From Streptomyces lydicus (GTDB lineage: Bacteria > Actinomycetota > Actinomycetes > Streptomycetales > Streptomycetaceae), in assembly GCF_000717345.1 (NCBI RefSeq), contig NZ_JNZA01000010.1:124001-188000 (forward strand): DNA of 64,000 nt, in the 5' to 3' direction. Below are positions 1 to 6,926 of the stretch, piece by piece (positions within the stretch are counted from its first letter, which is position 1; each line of letters opens with the position of its first letter). The translations under genes and the position numbers were made by a program. The notes below the pieces were generated by a model. The model saw only the letters and a program-made list of their open reading frames with translations, ran no database searches and was not told the origin of the DNA.

Positions 1-710
1 CCGAGCCACAGCAGCCGTTCGCCGAGCGCGAGACCGCGGCCGAAGACCTCGGGGTCGGCGGTCAGCGGCACCACGGCGCCGTCGGGGGAGTGGCCGGCGC
101 TCGCGAGGATCCAGCCGAGCAGCTCCGACGGGCCGACCGGGCGGCCCAGGTGGCGGGTGAGCAGGTCGAGCAGCCCGGGCGCCAGGTTCGGCTCCCGGCC
201 GCCGGGCCGCCGGTACAGCGGGTGGATCCGCCCCGGGCGGCCGGCCGGTGACCGGCCGTCGGGCAGCAGCGCGGAGCACCCCACCGCGGGGCCCGGCGCC
301 TGCGGGACCTGGCCCCATTCGACCGCGTACAGCTGGTGCTCGTCCGCCACCCGCCACAGCTCGGGCCGGGCCACGTCGATCAGCCGGTGGTCGGGCAGCA
401 GCCACTGCCGGTCGAACGGGCCGTGCAGGATCCGCACCGGCTCCGGGCACGGCCCGCTCGCCCGGTAGAGCCGGTCGGTCGCGGTGGCCTGCCCCGGCAG
501 CTGGCCCACCGCGGAGTGCAGGGTCCGGGCCCGGGACGGCCGGAACAGCCGCTCGCGGGCCGCCGCGTCCTCGGCGTCGACCAGCGCCTTCCACCGCGCG
601 CGCAGCGTCGCCGGGTCCGGCGCCCGCACCCAGGAGCGGCCGAGCCGCAGTGGTGCCACCGACCACGGCATGAGATCGGACAGCCGTGGCGCGTCCTGCT
701 TCGCCGTCAC
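1..710 (-). CDS. Type ISP-like restriction/modification protein, 3' end cut by the window
   Basis: The reading frame starts at GTG 710, with GGGAGGGG a few bases upstream, and runs off the left edge, so only the N-terminal 236 residues are visible. The protein begins MTAKQDAPRLSDLMPWS and contains LRLGRSWV, a FRPSRARTLH stretch, GPFDRQWLLPDHRLIDVARPELWRV and a [21 protein letters not shown] segment. I recognise this pattern from Streptomyces proteins annotated as type ISP restriction/modification or DNA methyltransferase-like, where it resembles the C-terminal specificity domain of type ISP enzymes without the helicase or methylase motifs. An upstream ATG at 749 is possible but has a poorer ribosome site. 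Whether it is an active enzyme cannot be judged from this fragment. Confidence 0.6.
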   Translation of the reverse strand, partial: MTAKQDAPRLSDLMPWSVAPLRLGRSWVRAPDPATLRARWKALVDAEDAAARERLFRPSRARTLHSAVGQLPGQATATDRLYRASGPCPEPVRILHGPFDRQWLLPDHRLIDVARPELWRVADEHQLYAVEWGQVPQAPGPAVGCSALLPDGRSPAGRPGRIHPLYRRPGGREPNLAPGLLDLLTRHLGRPVGPSELLGWILASAGHSPDGAVVPLTADPEVFGRGLALGERLLWL

Positions 711-848
711 GCGGAGCCCCTCCCGGACCGTTCGGTTCGACCCGGGCATGGTAGCCGCGGGCCGCGGCCCGCCACCGGCCCCGTGGCCGGGTTCCCTCCT
801 GCGGGGAGGGACCGGGGACGCGGTCTTCCGCTTGCTGATCTTGAAGGA

Positions 849-866
849 GTACGGTCCTGGCCGTAC
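849..866. promoter_or_regulatory. Palindrome GTACGG-N6-CCGTAC upstream of the first MFS gene
   Basis: Perfect 6-bp arms separated by TCCTGG lie about 95 bp upstream of the MFS start at 960, in the divergent gap shared with the type ISP-like gene. It has the size and symmetry of a TetR- or GntR-type operator. No regulator is adjacent, so its partner is unknown. Confidence 0.35.
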
Positions 867-900
867 GCCCCACGGCACGGTGCGGACGCCGCTCTTCCGC

Positions 901-1003
901 CACGCCTGAACGGCGCGGGGGGACTCCCCTCGCGCCGGACCTGCTCAGGGAGGACCGTCATGACGGACACCACCTCACCCACGCCGGAACGGCGCGGGGG
1001 GAC
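901..1003 (+). repeat. 24-nt direct repeat flanking the MFS start codon
   Basis: Positions 901-924 and 980-1003 match over 24 nt with one difference (CACGCC, then T or G, then GAACGGCGCGGGGGGAC). The first copy is in the leader and the second is inside the first codons of the MFS gene at 960. The first copy also forms the left part of a GC-rich hairpin (912-936) just before the ribosome site. This may be a local duplication that moved the start region. Confidence 0.6.
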
Positions 1004-2351
1004 CCCCGACGGCCACCGGGCCGCCGCGCGGCTGGACCGGCTGCCGCCGTCCCGTTGGCACCGCAGGATCACCCTCGTCGTCGGCATCGGCGCCTTCTTC
1101 GACCTCTACGAGATCTTCCTCGGCGGGGTGCTGGCCGCGGTCCTCGCCGAGCAGTGGCACCTCGGGCACACCGCGAAGTCCTGGGTGATCGCCGCCGGCT
1201 TCCTCGGCATGTTCGCCGGTGCCAATGTGCTGTCGGTGCTGGCCGACCGGTTCGGGCGGCGCCGGATGTTCCTGGTCAACCTCGGGGCCTACGCGCTCTT
1301 CTCCTTGCTGTGCGCGTTCGCGCCGAACCTGTCGTGGCTGCTGGCCCTGCGCGCGCTGTCGGGCCTCGGGCTGGGCGCCGAACTCGTGCTGGTGGACACC
1401 TATCTCGCGGAGTTCCTGCCCCGCGCGGTGCGCGGCCGCTACATCGCCTGGGCCTACACCCTGGGCTTTGTCGGCGTTCCGGTCGCCGCCCTGCTCGGTG
1501 CCCGCCTGGTGGCCGCGCACCAGCCGCTGGGTGTCGACGGCTGGCGCTGGCTGCTGGTCGCCGGCGCGCTGGGGGCCGCCTTCATCCAGCTGATGCGCCG
1601 CCAACTGCCCGAGTCGCCACGGTGGTTGACGGTGCAGGGGCGGGGCGAGGAGGCCGAGCGGATCGTCGCCGGGCTGGAGGAGCGGGTGGCCCGGGAGACC
1701 GGTGGCAGCCTGCCGTCCGTACCGGAGACGGAGACCGTACCGGAGCGGAGGGTGCCGCTCGGCGAGATGTTCCGCGGTGACCACCGGCGGCGGACCGTCA
1801 TGTGGTGGATCTTCCAGGTGCTGCAGACCGTCGGCTACTACGGTTTCGGTTCGCTGGCGCCGGTGGTGCTCACCGCGAAGGGCCACACCGTCACCGAGTC
1901 GCTGCTCTACGCGGCGCTCAGCTTCTGCGGCTATCCGCTGGGCTCCGCGCTGTCCGTCCCGCTGATCGACCGGATCGAGCGCCGCACCCTGATCATCGCC
2001 TCGGCGCTCGGCATCGCCGGCTGCGGCCTGGCCTTCGGCTTCGCCGACGCCACCTGGGCGATCGTCGCCTTCGGCTTCCTGCTGACGGTGTGCAGCAACG
2101 TCTTCTCCAACGCCTTCCACGTCTACCAGACCGAGATCTTCCCGACCGGACTGCGCAGCAGCGCGATCGGCATCGCCTACTCGCTGTCCCGGCTCACCTC
2201 GGTCGTGCTGCCGTTCGTCGCGCTGAGCGTGCTCGACGACCTCGGGCCGGCCGCGGTGTTCAGCGCTTCCGCGGGGCTGATGCTGCTGCTGTGCCTGGAC
2301 GTGGCACTGCTCGGGCCGCGCACCACCGGGCGCAGCCTGGAACGCATCTGA
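960..2351 (+). CDS. MFS transporter, sugar/metabolite:H+ symporter type
   Basis: A 463-residue inner-membrane transporter. The start ATG 960 follows GGGAGGACC. The N-terminal 35 residues are polar; membrane segments begin at about residue 38 (ITLVVGIGAFFDLYEIFLGG). The loop 2-3 signature is present as LADRFGRRRMF, and a large central loop (RQLPESPRWL and onward) separates the two six-helix halves, as in the SP/AAHS branches of the superfamily. The FDLYE motif resembles aromatic-acid and metabolite symporters. It stands alone, with its own palindrome upstream and a strong hairpin at its stop codon. The substrate cannot be told from sequence. Confidence 0.87.
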   Translation: MTDTTSPTPERRGGTPDGHRAAARLDRLPPSRWHRRITLVVGIGAFFDLYEIFLGGVLAAVLAEQWHLGHTAKSWVIAAGFLGMFAGANVLSVLADRFGRRRMFLVNLGAYALFSLLCAFAPNLSWLLALRALSGLGLGAELVLVDTYLAEFLPRAVRGRYIAWAYTLGFVGVPVAALLGARLVAAHQPLGVDGWRWLLVAGALGAAFIQLMRRQLPESPRWLTVQGRGEEAERIVAGLEERVARETGGSLPSVPETETVPERRVPLGEMFRGDHRRRTVMWWIFQVLQTVGYYGFGSLAPVVLTAKGHTVTESLLYAALSFCGYPLGSALSVPLIDRIERRTLIIASALGIAGCGLAFGFADATWAIVAFGFLLTVCSNVFSNAFHVYQTEIFPTGLRSSAIGIAYSLSRLTSVVLPFVALSVLDDLGPAAVFSASAGLMLLLCLDVALLGPRTTGRSLERI

Positions 2352-2386
2352 GGGCCCTAGCCACCCCGCGGTGGCCGAGGGCCCTC
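2350..2386 (+). terminator. Strong hairpin at the end of the MFS gene
   Basis: GAGGGCCCTAGCCACC pairs with GGTGGCCGAGGGCCCTC around a CCGC loop, with one bulged base. It begins on the MFS stop codon. There is no U tract, which is usual for actinobacterial terminators. Confidence 0.7.
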
Positions 2387-2396
2387 ATCGCTCAGC

Positions 2397-2447
2397 GCCG
2401 CACGGACGTCACCGCCGCACGGACGTCACCGCCGTGCGGACGTCACC
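2397..2447. repeat. Three tandem 17-bp copies at the 3' end of the ABM gene
   Basis: The unit GCCGCACGGACGTCACC occurs at 2397-2413, 2414-2430 and, with one change, 2431-2447. On the minus strand the innermost part encodes the last residues of the ABM protein (TAVTSARR) and its stop lies within the second copy, so the other copies are untranslated. This looks like a slippage-generated triplication that could change the C-terminus between strains. Confidence 0.75.
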
Positions 2448-2737
2448 GCGGTGGGCGCGTAGTGCTTCATCTCCTCGATGTCGTCGATGTAGGGGCGGAC
2501 GGAGGCGAGGAAGGGGCCGAAGAGCGGTCCGCCCCGGAAGCCCTTGAGGTGGTCCTCCACCGAGGTCCACTCGATCCGCAGGATGTAGCGCTCGGGCTCC
2601 TCGACGCCGTGCGCCAGGTCGTAACCCAAGCACTCGGGTGCCGCGTCGAGCTGTTCGGCGGCCGCGGTGTACGCCTTCTCGAAGGCGGCCCGGCGCTCGG
2701 GCTCGGTGATCCGGTAGCGGATGTACTCGATCGTCAT
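2426..2737 (-). CDS. Antibiotic biosynthesis monooxygenase (ABM) domain protein
   Basis: A 103-residue protein starting MTIEYIRYRI, with AGGAG just upstream of the ATG. It has the ferredoxin-like ABM pattern: an early beta strand, FEKAYTAAAEQL, CLGYDLAHGVEEPERYILRIEWTS, HLKGFRGGPLFGPF and PYIDDIEEMKHY. Small ABM proteins are cofactor-free quinone-forming monooxygenases or haem-degrading/stress proteins; the role here is not determined. It is transcribed away from the LysR gene at 2915 and shares a 177-bp gap with it, so it is the likely target of that regulator. The last residues lie in a 17-bp tandem repeat, so the C-terminus may be variable. Confidence 0.8.
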   Translation of the reverse strand: MTIEYIRYRITEPERRAAFEKAYTAAAEQLDAAPECLGYDLAHGVEEPERYILRIEWTSVEDHLKGFRGGPLFGPFLASVRPYIDDIEEMKHYAPTAVTSARR

Positions 2738-2862
2738 CAGTGGTTCTCCTGTGCCGGAATCATGCGTCCCCCAGGGTCAACGGGCTTGCCCCGCTTGGCT
2801 GTTCGGTCGGGCCAACGCTACGAGCGAGGTCCTCGATCAACAAGCGCAGCCGGTTGTGGACC

Positions 2863-2879
2863 GACAAGGTGAGCTTGTC
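2863..2879. promoter_or_regulatory. LysR-type operator candidate GACAAG-N5-CTTGTC
   Basis: A perfect 6-5-6 palindrome lies between the divergent ABM and LysR genes, 36 bp before the LysR ATG. It fits the interrupted-dyad layout of LysR recognition boxes. A TACGAT -10-like element sits at 2901-2906, only 8 bp before the ATG, so the LysR transcript may have almost no leader. Confidence 0.5.
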
Positions 2880-2914
2880 GACGGGTGCGCCGGACCGCCG
2901 TACGATGCGGTCGC

Positions 2915-3838
2915 ATGGAACCCGAGCTGCGCCAGATGCGGTACTTCGTGGCGGTGGCCGAGCGCCGTAGCTTCACCCGCGCCGCCGAGGACGTGTACGT
3001 CGCCCAGCAGGCGCTCAGTCAGCAGATCAAGGCGCTGGAGGACACCCTCGGCGTACGGCTGCTGGACCGCACCTCCCGCCGGGTCGACCTCACCCCGGCC
3101 GGCGCCGCCTATCTGGCCGACTGCAAGCGGCTGCTCTCCGCCGCCGGCCGCGCCACCCAGCACGCCCGGGCGGTGGCGGCCGGCGAGGCGGGGAAGGTGC
3201 GCATCGCCTATACCGTCACCGCGGTGTACGAGACCCTCCCGGCGCTGACCGCCCACCTCGCCGAGCGGGCGCCCCGGCTGAAGGTGGAGACCCGGGAGAT
3301 CTTCGCCGCCGATGTCTGCCGGATGCTGCGGGACGAGCGCTGCGACCTCGCGCTCGCGCCCGGCACCGGCTACCCGAACGGGATCGCCCGGCAGACCGTG
3401 CGGCGCGAGGAGTTGAGGGTTGCCGTCCGGGACGGCCATCCGTACGCCGGTGCCCCGGCCGTGGAGCTCGCCGGGCTCCGCGGCGAGACGTTCCAGCTGT
3501 GGCCGCGCGAGATGGCGCCCGGCTACTACGACGCGGTGGCCGGCGCGTGCCGGGCCGCCGGGTTCGAGCCGGTGCTCGACGAGACCGCCTCCGGCTCCAA
3601 CGCCTGGGCCGGCATCGCCGCCGGGCGCGGCGTCAACCTCGTCGTGGCCTCGCTCGCCCGCCAACTCCCGCGCGGCATCACCCTCGTACCCCTCGCGAAG
3701 CCGGTGCCCGTGCTCCGCATCGACGCCGTCTGGCGGGCCGAGCATCCGCACCCGGCGGTTCCCCGTGTCCTCGCCGGGTGCGCCGAGCTGTGGCCCGGGG
3801 AGACGGCCGGCGGTGCGGTCAGTGCGCCTCCAGGGTGA
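2915..3838 (+). CDS. LysR-family transcriptional regulator
   Basis: A 307-residue regulator starting MEPELRQMRYFVAVAERRSF. The winged helix-turn-helix covers about residues 3-62 (FTRAAEDVYVAQQALSQQIKALE and LGVRLLDRTSR), followed by the two-lobed effector domain from about residue 90 (KVRIAYTVTAVYETLPALTAHL). It is divergent from the ABM monooxygenase, with a palindrome in the shared gap, which is the classic layout for a LysR controlling its neighbour. Its 3' end overlaps the converging GntR gene by 20 bp. The inducer is unknown. Confidence 0.88.
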   Translation: MEPELRQMRYFVAVAERRSFTRAAEDVYVAQQALSQQIKALEDTLGVRLLDRTSRRVDLTPAGAAYLADCKRLLSAAGRATQHARAVAAGEAGKVRIAYTVTAVYETLPALTAHLAERAPRLKVETREIFAADVCRMLRDERCDLALAPGTGYPNGIARQTVRREELRVAVRDGHPYAGAPAVELAGLRGETFQLWPREMAPGYYDAVAGACRAAGFEPVLDETASGSNAWAGIAAGRGVNLVVASLARQLPRGITLVPLAKPVPVLRIDAVWRAEHPHPAVPRVLAGCAELWPGETAGGAVSAPPG

Positions 3839-4568
3839 CCGTGAAGGAGAAGCGGTCGCCGCGGTAGTGGATCCGGGCGACGTCGACCGGGCGGCCGTCC
3901 TCGTCGTAGGTGACGCCCGTGTAGTGCAGGATCGGGCTGAGCAGCGGGACCCGCAGCAGCCGGGCGGTCTCGGGATCGGCCAGCCGGGCCTCGACGGTGT
4001 CGGTGATCCGGCTGATCCGTACGCCGACCGCGTCGCGCAGCACCTTCGTCATCGGCCAGCGCACGAGGTCCTGCGGGTCGATCAGCGCCGCCACGTCGGG
4101 CCGTACGTAGTTGCAGGCGTGGTTGGTCGGCTCGCCGGTCTCCTCGTCGCTGCGCAGCCGCCGGAACCCGCCCACCTCGGACAGTTCCGGGAAGTACTCC
4201 GCGAGTTCGGCCGGGACCGCGGTCGGGCCGTGGTCCAGCAGTTCGGTGCTCATCCCGGACTGCTGGGCCACGATCGCGTCCACCGAGCCGAGCAGCCGCA
4301 CCGGCGCTCCGCGCTGCGCGCTCGGCTCGATGAACGTGCCGCGCCGCCGGTGCCGGCTGATCAGGCCCTCCGCCTCCAGCTCCTTGAGGGCCTGGCGCAT
4401 GGTCAGCACGCTCACGCCGTAGTGCGCGGCGAGCGCGTCCTCGGTCGGCAGCCGCAGCGGGTCCTTCGGGGAGCGGCCGAGTATGGAGGCGCGCAGCGAC
4501 TGCGAGACCTGGTACCACAGCGGCAGCTTGCGGTTCAGATCGAGCGAGTCGGGAGCGAAGGTGGTCAC
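3819..4568 (-). CDS. GntR-family (HutC subfamily) regulator downstream of hmgA
   Basis: A 249-residue protein. The N-terminal winged helix contains PLWYQVSQSLRASIL, RLPTEDALAAHYGVSVLTMRQALKELEAEGLI and the wing RHRRRGTF. A UTRA/chorismate-lyase-like ligand domain follows from about residue 95 and ends with SFTVTLEAH. The gene begins 16 bp after the hmgA stop on the same strand, so the two are almost certainly co-transcribed. The simplest reading is a local repressor sensing an intermediate of tyrosine/homogentisate breakdown. That link is inferred from position only. Confidence 0.85.
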   Translation of the reverse strand: MTTFAPDSLDLNRKLPLWYQVSQSLRASILGRSPKDPLRLPTEDALAAHYGVSVLTMRQALKELEAEGLISRHRRRGTFIEPSAQRGAPVRLLGSVDAIVAQQSGMSTELLDHGPTAVPAELAEYFPELSEVGGFRRLRSDEETGEPTNHACNYVRPDVAALIDPQDLVRWPMTKVLRDAVGVRISRITDTVEARLADPETARLLRVPLLSPILHYTGVTYDEDGRPVDVARIHYRGDRFSFTVTLEAH

Positions 4569-4584
4569 GAGCGTCCCCCGGGTG

Positions 4585-5943
4585 TCACAGGCGGAAGTGG
4601 CGCTGGAGACCCTGCCATACGTCGTCGTAGCCGCGCTGGAGGTGTCCGGCGTCCCGGGCCTGCTCGGTGAGCGTCAGCGGCCAGCGGGTCTCGAACATGA
4701 ACGCCAGCCCGTCGTCGATCTTCTGCGGCGCCAGCTCGGCGGCGCTCGCCCTGTCGAAGGTCTCCCGGTCGGGCCCGTGCGCCGACATCATGTTGTGCAG
4801 TGACCCGCCGCCCGGCACGAAGCCCCCTTCTCCGGCCGTCTTCGCGTCGTACGCCCCCTCGATCAGGCCCATGTACTCGGTCATCACGTTGCGGTGGAAG
4901 TACGGCGGACGGAAGGTGTCCTCGCCGACCAGCCAGCGCGGGGCGAAGACCACGAAGTCCACACCCGCCAGGCCCGGGGTGTCGGAGGGGGAGGTGAGCA
5001 CGGTGAAGATCGACGGGTCGGGGTGGTCGTAGCTGATCGAGCCGATGACGTTGAAGCTCCGCAGGTCGTAGACGTACGGGACGTGACTGCCGTGCCAGGC
5101 GACGACGTCCAGCGGCGAGTGGTCGTAGGTGGCGGTCCAGAGGTTGCCGCAGAACTTGTTGACGACCTCGACGGGGCCCTCGACGTCCTCGTAGGCGGCC
5201 AGCGGCGCGCGAAAGTCGCGGGCGTTGGCCAGGCCGTTGGCGCCGATCGGGCCGAGGTCGGGCAGCTCGAAGGGCCGGCCGTAGTTCTCGCAGACGTAGC
5301 CGCGGGCGGTCGGGGCCGGCCCGCCGTCGGGCGCGGCGTCCAGCAGCTCGACGCGGAAGCGGACCCCGCGCGGGATCAGGGCCACCTCACCCGGTTCGGC
5401 GCGCAGCAGGCCGAACTCGGTGCGCAGCAGCAGCCCGCCGCGCTCCGGCACGATCAGCAGCTCGCCGTCCGCGTCGCTGAACACCCGCCGCTCCATGGAG
5501 GCGTTGGCGTGGTACAGGTGGACCGCCATGCCGGTGCGCTGCGTCGCGTCGCCGTTTCCGCCCAGGGTCCACAGGCCGTCGACGAAGTCCGTCGGGCCCT
5601 CGGGGGCGGGCAGCGGGTTCCAGCGCAGCCGGTTGGGGTCGGCGGCGCAGTCGGTGAACGGCGCCGAGCGGAGCGCGCGCTGCTCGCCGCGGACGAACGG
5701 CGGATGGGCGGCCGACGGGCGGATGCGGTAGAGCCAGGAGCGGCGGTTGCTCGCGCGCGGTTCGGTGAACGCGGATCCGCTCAGCTGCTCGGCGTAGAGC
5801 CCGAGCGGGGCCCGCTGCGGGGAGTTGCGCCCCACCGGCAGCGCGCCGGGGACGGCCTCCGAGCTGTGCTCGTTGCCGAAGCCGGTGGCGTACGCCAGCC
5901 CCTCGGCCGTCTTCCTCGCCTGCTCGTTGCCCGTGCCTGCCAT
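4585..5943 (-). CDS. hmgA: Homogentisate 1,2-dioxygenase
   Basis: A 452-residue non-haem iron dioxygenase that opens the ring of homogentisate to maleylacetoacetate in the tyrosine/phenylalanine pathway. Length and sequence match the family: [19 protein letters not shown] near the N-terminus, RNSPQRAP, a cupin-like core, [15 protein letters not shown], and the metal site [20 protein letters not shown] plus SAHGPD, which supply the His-Glu-His iron ligands. The gene heads a two-gene unit with the GntR regulator. A divergent TetR gene starts at 6092. The later pathway genes (fumarylacetoacetase and isomerase) are not in the window. Confidence 0.95.
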   Translation of the reverse strand: MAGTGNEQARKTAEGLAYATGFGNEHSSEAVPGALPVGRNSPQRAPLGLYAEQLSGSAFTEPRASNRRSWLYRIRPSAAHPPFVRGEQRALRSAPFTDCAADPNRLRWNPLPAPEGPTDFVDGLWTLGGNGDATQRTGMAVHLYHANASMERRVFSDADGELLIVPERGGLLLRTEFGLLRAEPGEVALIPRGVRFRVELLDAAPDGGPAPTARGYVCENYGRPFELPDLGPIGANGLANARDFRAPLAAYEDVEGPVEVVNKFCGNLWTATYDHSPLDVVAWHGSHVPYVYDLRSFNVIGSISYDHPDPSIFTVLTSPSDTPGLAGVDFVVFAPRWLVGEDTFRPPYFHRNVMTEYMGLIEGAYDAKTAGEGGFVPGGGSLHNMMSAHGPDRETFDRASAAELAPQKIDDGLAFMFETRWPLTLTEQARDAGHLQRGYDDVWQGLQRHFRL

Positions 5944-6091
5944 CGCGCGCTCCCGCCGCTCAAGGAATCCTATGCAAGACCTTAGGATTGCCGTGGGGTG
6001 CCGTCAACGGAAGACTCCCGGCCGCCCTGGCCGGATCGGGTCGTACGCCCGGGGGTGCACCGCCGGCCCGCCGGGCGGGCAGGATGGTCGG

Positions 6092-6754
6092 GTGCAGCAG
6101 CCGCCCTCCCGTCCCGCCCCGCCGGCCTCCGACCCCGGGCCGCCGGCCACCCCGCTCCGCCGCGCACCCGTCCAGCGGCGCAGCGCCCAGCGCCTGGCAC
6201 GCATCCTCGACGCCTGTGCCGAAGTGCTGGAGGAGACCGGTTACGAGGACCTCAGCACCCGCGCGGTGGCCCTCCGTGCCGGGGTACCGATCGGCTCGGT
6301 CTACCGCTTCTTCCCCAACAAGCGCGCCATGGCCGAGGCGCTCGCGCGGCGCAACCTCGACGCCTACGCCGACCGCATCACCGCCCGGCTGACCGCCGTG
6401 GACGAGGCACCGCTGGAGTGGCGGCGCGCGATGGACGTGGTCGTCGACGAGTACCTCGCGATGAAGCGGACGGTGCCGGGCTTCGCCCTGGTCGAGTTCA
6501 CCGTCCCCGCGCCGCGCGAGACCCGGCAGGCCAACTACCTGGTCGCCGACCGCCTGCTGGCCCTGTTCGCCGGCCCGCTCGGACTGGACGCCGCCGACCA
6601 GCGGCTGCGCACCGCCTTCCTGGTGGGCGTCGAGACGGCCGATGCGCTGCTCCAGCTGGCCTTCCGCACGGACCCGGCCGGCGACCCGGCCATCGTCACC
6701 GAGGCCAAGGAGCTGCTGCGGGCCTATCTGGCGCGCTACCTGGACACCGCCTGA
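6092..6754 (+). CDS. TetR/AcrR-family regulator
   Basis: A 220-residue protein. GTG 6092 was chosen because AGGA lies 8 bp upstream and the sequence before it is not protein-like. The helix-turn-helix spans about residues 31-75 (RLARILDACAEVLEETGYEDLSTRAVALRAGVPIGSVYRFFPNKRAMAEAL split across helices 1-3). The C-terminal domain (DVVVDEYLAMKRTVPGFALVEF) resembles the TetR_C_17-type ligand domain. It is divergent from hmgA and sits 172 bp before the molybdopterin oxidoreductase, so either could be a target. Confidence 0.85.
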   Translation: MQQPPSRPAPPASDPGPPATPLRRAPVQRRSAQRLARILDACAEVLEETGYEDLSTRAVALRAGVPIGSVYRFFPNKRAMAEALARRNLDAYADRITARLTAVDEAPLEWRRAMDVVVDEYLAMKRTVPGFALVEFTVPAPRETRQANYLVADRLLALFAGPLGLDAADQRLRTAFLVGVETADALLQLAFRTDPAGDPAIVTEAKELLRAYLARYLDTA

Positions 6755-6823
6755 GGCGACCGCCCCGCCCGGTCGGCCGGCGCGGGACGCCGTTGGCGGG
6801 ATTCCGCCGCGGGGGCTGCCCTC

Positions 6824-6841
6824 ATGCCTACCGGTCGGTAT
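6824..6841. promoter_or_regulatory. Operator-like site related to those at 39658 and 45283
   Basis: ATGCCTACCGGTCGGTAT matches the site at 45283-45300 in 15 of 18 positions and contains the inner palindrome TACCGGTCGGTA. It lies 86 bp before the start of the molybdopterin oxidoreductase. See the four-site motif family in the findings. Confidence 0.5.
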
Positions 6842-6860
6842 GGTCGGACGGTACGCGCAC

Positions 6861-6897
6861 CTCCCCCGAGCTCTCGGCTCCGAGCAGGGGGTACCCC
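6861..6897. repeat. Streptomyces-type palindromic mini-repeat, copy 1
   Basis: CTCCCCCGAG, CTCTCGGCTC and GAGCAGGGGGTACCCC follow in order. The same architecture (CTCCCCC, variable centre, CAGGGGAGGTACCCC) recurs at 23593-23626 and 27686-27728. This copy is intergenic, 29 bp before the oxidoreductase start. Confidence 0.7.
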
Positions 6898-6926
6898 ATC
6901 GCCGGCACCGTCCCCGGGAGGGACCG

